Source: Patescibacteria group bacterium (GTDB taxonomy: Bacteria > Patescibacteriota > Minisyncoccia > UBA6257 > UBA11618). From it: a stretch of DNA of 7,151 bases. The stretch covers positions 1 through 7,151 of the forward strand of contig DPNX01000017.1 of NCBI GenBank assembly GCA_003539915.1, written 5' to 3'. Position 1 is the first letter of the stretch, and each line of letters begins with the position of its first letter. Below the pieces are notes generated by a model. It saw only the letters and a list, made by a program, of their open reading frames with translations. It searched no databases and was not told the origin of the DNA. Position numbers and translations under genes: made by a program. This document shows positions 6,386 to 7,151 of the stretch, piece after piece.

Positions 6386-6457
6386 ACGCTCTGGAGCACC
6401 TACGCCGGGGAGATTGCCATCTGGTGTAATTTACGATCCGGCTAGGCTCCAGTTCGT
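6386..6457 (+). other. Strong nested hairpin between thyX and the next gene (possible structured RNA)
   Basis: Nested complementary arms are present: ACG (6386-6388) with CGT (6455-6457), CTGGAGC (6391-6397) with GCTCCAG (6446-6452), CTA (6400-6402) with TAG (6443-6445), and GCCGG (6404-6408) with CCGGC (6438-6442), interrupted only by small bulges. There is no T-run after it, so it is not a standard terminator. It could be a structured intergenic RNA, a cis-regulatory leader of the next gene, or an mRNA-stability element. It matches no riboswitch that I recognise. Confidence 0.5.
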
Positions 6458-6518
6458 GCTTACCGTAAAACTCATGAATAAAAATCTTTTTCACCCCTTT
6501 TGTTAGAGGAATAAAATT

Positions 6519-6836
6519 ATGGCCCTACGAGGAAGCGAAGCATTTCATCATGAACTCGGTGAGATAGGAAGGCTACACGATAAGAAGCAAAAGGACTATG
6601 GGAGTCCCCATGACCCCTTTTCCAATGTGAGGGCGTCCGAAGACTTTGGAATACAAGCGTGACTGGGATGTCTCATTCGAATGAATGACAAGATGTCTAG
6701 ACTGAAGACATTTGCAAAAAAAGGATCTCTCAGCAATGAAAGTGTGGAAGATTCTTTACGAGACTTGGCAGTTTACGCGATCATTGCCCTCTGCCTATAT
6801 CAGGAAGAAAGTGAAAGAGATGATAAAGGAAAGTAG
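6519..6836 (+). pseudogene. Phage/actinobacterial-type DYG-motif protein interrupted by an in-frame TGA
   Basis: From ATG 6519, with a good SD (AGAGGA, 8 bases upstream), the frame encodes 47 residues including LHDKKQKDYGSPHDPFSNVR (19-38), then ASEDFGIQA. It meets TGA at 6660-6662 and continues in the same frame for 57 codons to TAG: LGCLIRMNDKMSRLKTFA, then GSLSNESVEDSLRDLAVYA and ALCLYQEES. Both halves belong to one short all-helical family that I recall from phages and actinobacteria, possibly related to the nucleotide-modification-associated domain (DUF1599/Nmad1) group. In that family FGI.AW.G is expected, so the TGA replaces a tryptophan codon (TGG to TGA). The full product would be 105 residues, a normal length. 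The options are a nonsense mutation, a sequencing error, or readthrough. Its placement after thyX suggests a role in nucleotide metabolism, but the biochemical function is unknown. Confidence 0.75.
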
Positions 6837-6963
6837 GAGAAGAATATGGCGCGTTAATCCAGACAGCGTAACAACTGATCCTGAGCAAGAAGTATCGACT
6901 GAATCCATGTTTACCGATAGTCTAGTTGATGTTTTTCTATTACTAGAAAATCACGCTAGATAG
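6820..6963 (+). CDS. Possible small ORF (47 aa), unrecognised
   Basis: The frame from ATG 6820 overlaps the end of the previous gene by 17 bases, reads MIKESRRRIWRVNPDSVTTD and ends at TAG just before the tRNA. The second half is acidic and then hydrophobic (SLVDVFLLLENHAR). An SD-like AGGAG (6835-6839) points instead to ATG 6846, which opens only three codons in another frame. A 2-base loss after an original ATG-TGG start would explain this. The WxVNP stretch resembles the MWFVNP at 5520. I do not recognise a family, and this may be a gene remnant or noncoding. Confidence 0.25.
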   Translation: MIKESRRRIWRVNPDSVTTDPEQEVSTESMFTDSLVDVFLLLENHAR

Positions 6964-6966
6964 TTG

Positions 6967-7038
6967 TGAGCATTGTGGGAATCGAACCCACAACCTCTAC
7001 CTCATCAAGGTAGCGCTCTACCATTGAGCTAAACACTC
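6967..7038 (-). tRNA. tRNA-Ile (anticodon GAT)
   Basis: This is a 72-base cloverleaf on the minus strand: acceptor GAGTGTT/AATGCTC (two G-T pairs), D arm GCTC/GAGC with a 7-base AATGGTA loop, anticodon arm CTACC/GGTAG with loop TTGATGA, variable loop AGGTT, T arm GTGGG/CCCAC with loop TTCGATT, and discriminator A. The anticodon is GAT, which reads isoleucine AUC/AUU codons. CCA is not encoded. Position 37 is G where isoleucine tRNAs normally carry A (the t6A site). It begins 27 bases after the rplL stop and is probably co-transcribed with it. Confidence 0.93.
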
Positions 7039-7039
7039 T

Positions 7040-7070
7040 GAAACCCCTCAAAAGGGGTTTCTTTTTATTT
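7040..7070 (+). terminator. Rho-independent terminator, plus strand
   Basis: A perfect 8-bp stem, GAAACCCC (7040-7047) and GGGGTTTC (7054-7061) with a TCAAAA loop, is followed by TTTTTATTT on the plus strand. It would stop transcription from the thyX side before it runs antisense into rplL. On the minus strand no T-run follows the stem, and the tRNA 5' end is only one base away, so rplL transcripts should read through into the tRNA. Confidence 0.88.
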
Positions 7071-7151
7071 CAGTTCAACTGCAGCACCAGCTTCCTCTAA
7101 CTTGCCTTTCATCTCTTCAGCCTCTTCTTTCTTTACAGCTTCTTTAATGGT
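7065..7151 (-). CDS. rplL: Ribosomal protein L7/L12, C-terminal fragment (cut by window edge)
   Basis: The last 28 residues plus TAA are visible, including KKEEAEEMKGKLEEAGAAVELK, the classic C-terminal helix and final strand of L7/L12. This is the stalk protein of the 50S subunit that recruits translation factors. The N-terminus and linker lie beyond the window edge. Its 3' end runs into a hairpin and then tRNA-Ile on the same strand, so a combined rplL-tRNA transcript is likely. Confidence 0.93.
   Translation of the reverse strand, partial: TIKEAVKKEEAEEMKGKLEEAGAAVELK

Noticed and set aside
6393..6451. tRNA-like fold GGAGC…GGCTCCA after thyX
   Set aside because: The outer stem and a CCA-like end look suggestive, but no canonical D, anticodon or T arms fit. 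It is treated as a generic hairpin.
6660..6662. TGA reassigned to tryptophan (code 4) or selenocysteine in this genome
   Set aside because: ftsI ends naturally at TGA in an ATGA overlap with murF, and all tryptophans checked elsewhere use TGG. No SECIS-like element was noted, and the expected residue is Trp, not Cys/Sec.
6933..6950. TTTTCTA-TTAC-TAGAAAA hairpin as a terminator of the tRNA transcript
   Set aside because: The stem is almost all A-T, and no T-run follows on the minus strand.
6712..6963. 83-residue open frame as one gene
   Set aside because: Its first half is the out-of-frame shadow of the DYG-motif gene, which has a recognisable protein in the correct frame. Only the last part, from 6820, is kept as a weak candidate.
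5340..6966. attL/attR copy of the tRNA 3' end
   Set aside because: No second copy of the GTGGGTTCGATTCCCAC segment is visible on the far side of the cassette within this window.
1..7151. CRISPR array, transposase or insertion-sequence ends
   Set aside because: No regularly spaced repeats and no transposase or integrase reading frame were seen on either strand.

Overview
The window carries a compact bacterial division and cell-wall (dcw) block on the minus strand, a small nucleotide-metabolism block on the plus strand, and the edge of a ribosomal-protein locus. The proteins suggest a small-genome bacterium, plausibly of the Candidate Phyla Radiation (Patescibacteria): MurF lacks its usual N-terminal domain, the PBP2/FtsI pedestal entry has an 'RGIIYF…VPAALNK' style, RsmH carries a deviant PLLMTY motif, and the dcw genes are packed with gaps or overlaps of a few bases and mostly without Shine-Dalgarno sites. 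This lineage call comes from recalled family resemblance, not from a search. TGA ends ftsI, so the standard bacterial code appears to apply.

Layout. 15-4494 (minus): mraZ, rsmH, an ftsL-like gene, ftsI and murF, read in that order as one tight operon. Upstream of mraZ (4495-4682) there are three AGTGG boxes spaced exactly 10 bp apart (the typical MraZ operator layout), a fourth box 42 bp further out, a perfect DnaA-box 9-mer, a palindrome, and the terminator of the preceding gene. 4683-5336 (minus): a divergent phosphoribosyltransferase-like protein with a strong SD and a near-consensus sigma-70 promoter. 5411-5448: back-to-back promoters that separate this gene from the plus-strand block. 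5664-6383 (plus): thyX, flavin-dependent thymidylate synthase. 6384-6518: a spacer with a strong nested RNA hairpin. 6519-6836 (plus): a short phage/actinobacterial-type gene interrupted by an in-frame TGA exactly where a tryptophan is expected. 6837-6966: a possible tiny ORF. 6967-7038 (minus): tRNA-Ile(GAT). 7040-7070: a plus-strand terminator. 7065-7151 (minus): the C-terminus of ribosomal protein L7/L12.

Function. MraZ probably autoregulates the dcw operon through its boxes. RsmH methylates 16S rRNA. FtsL-like and FtsI act in the septal peptidoglycan machine, and MurF makes the pentapeptide precursor that FtsI cross-links. ThyX makes dTMP. Together with the interrupted phage-like gene next to a tRNA 3' end, it looks like an acquired nucleotide-metabolism cassette inserted between rplL-tRNA and the dcw neighbourhood. 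That origin is an inference.
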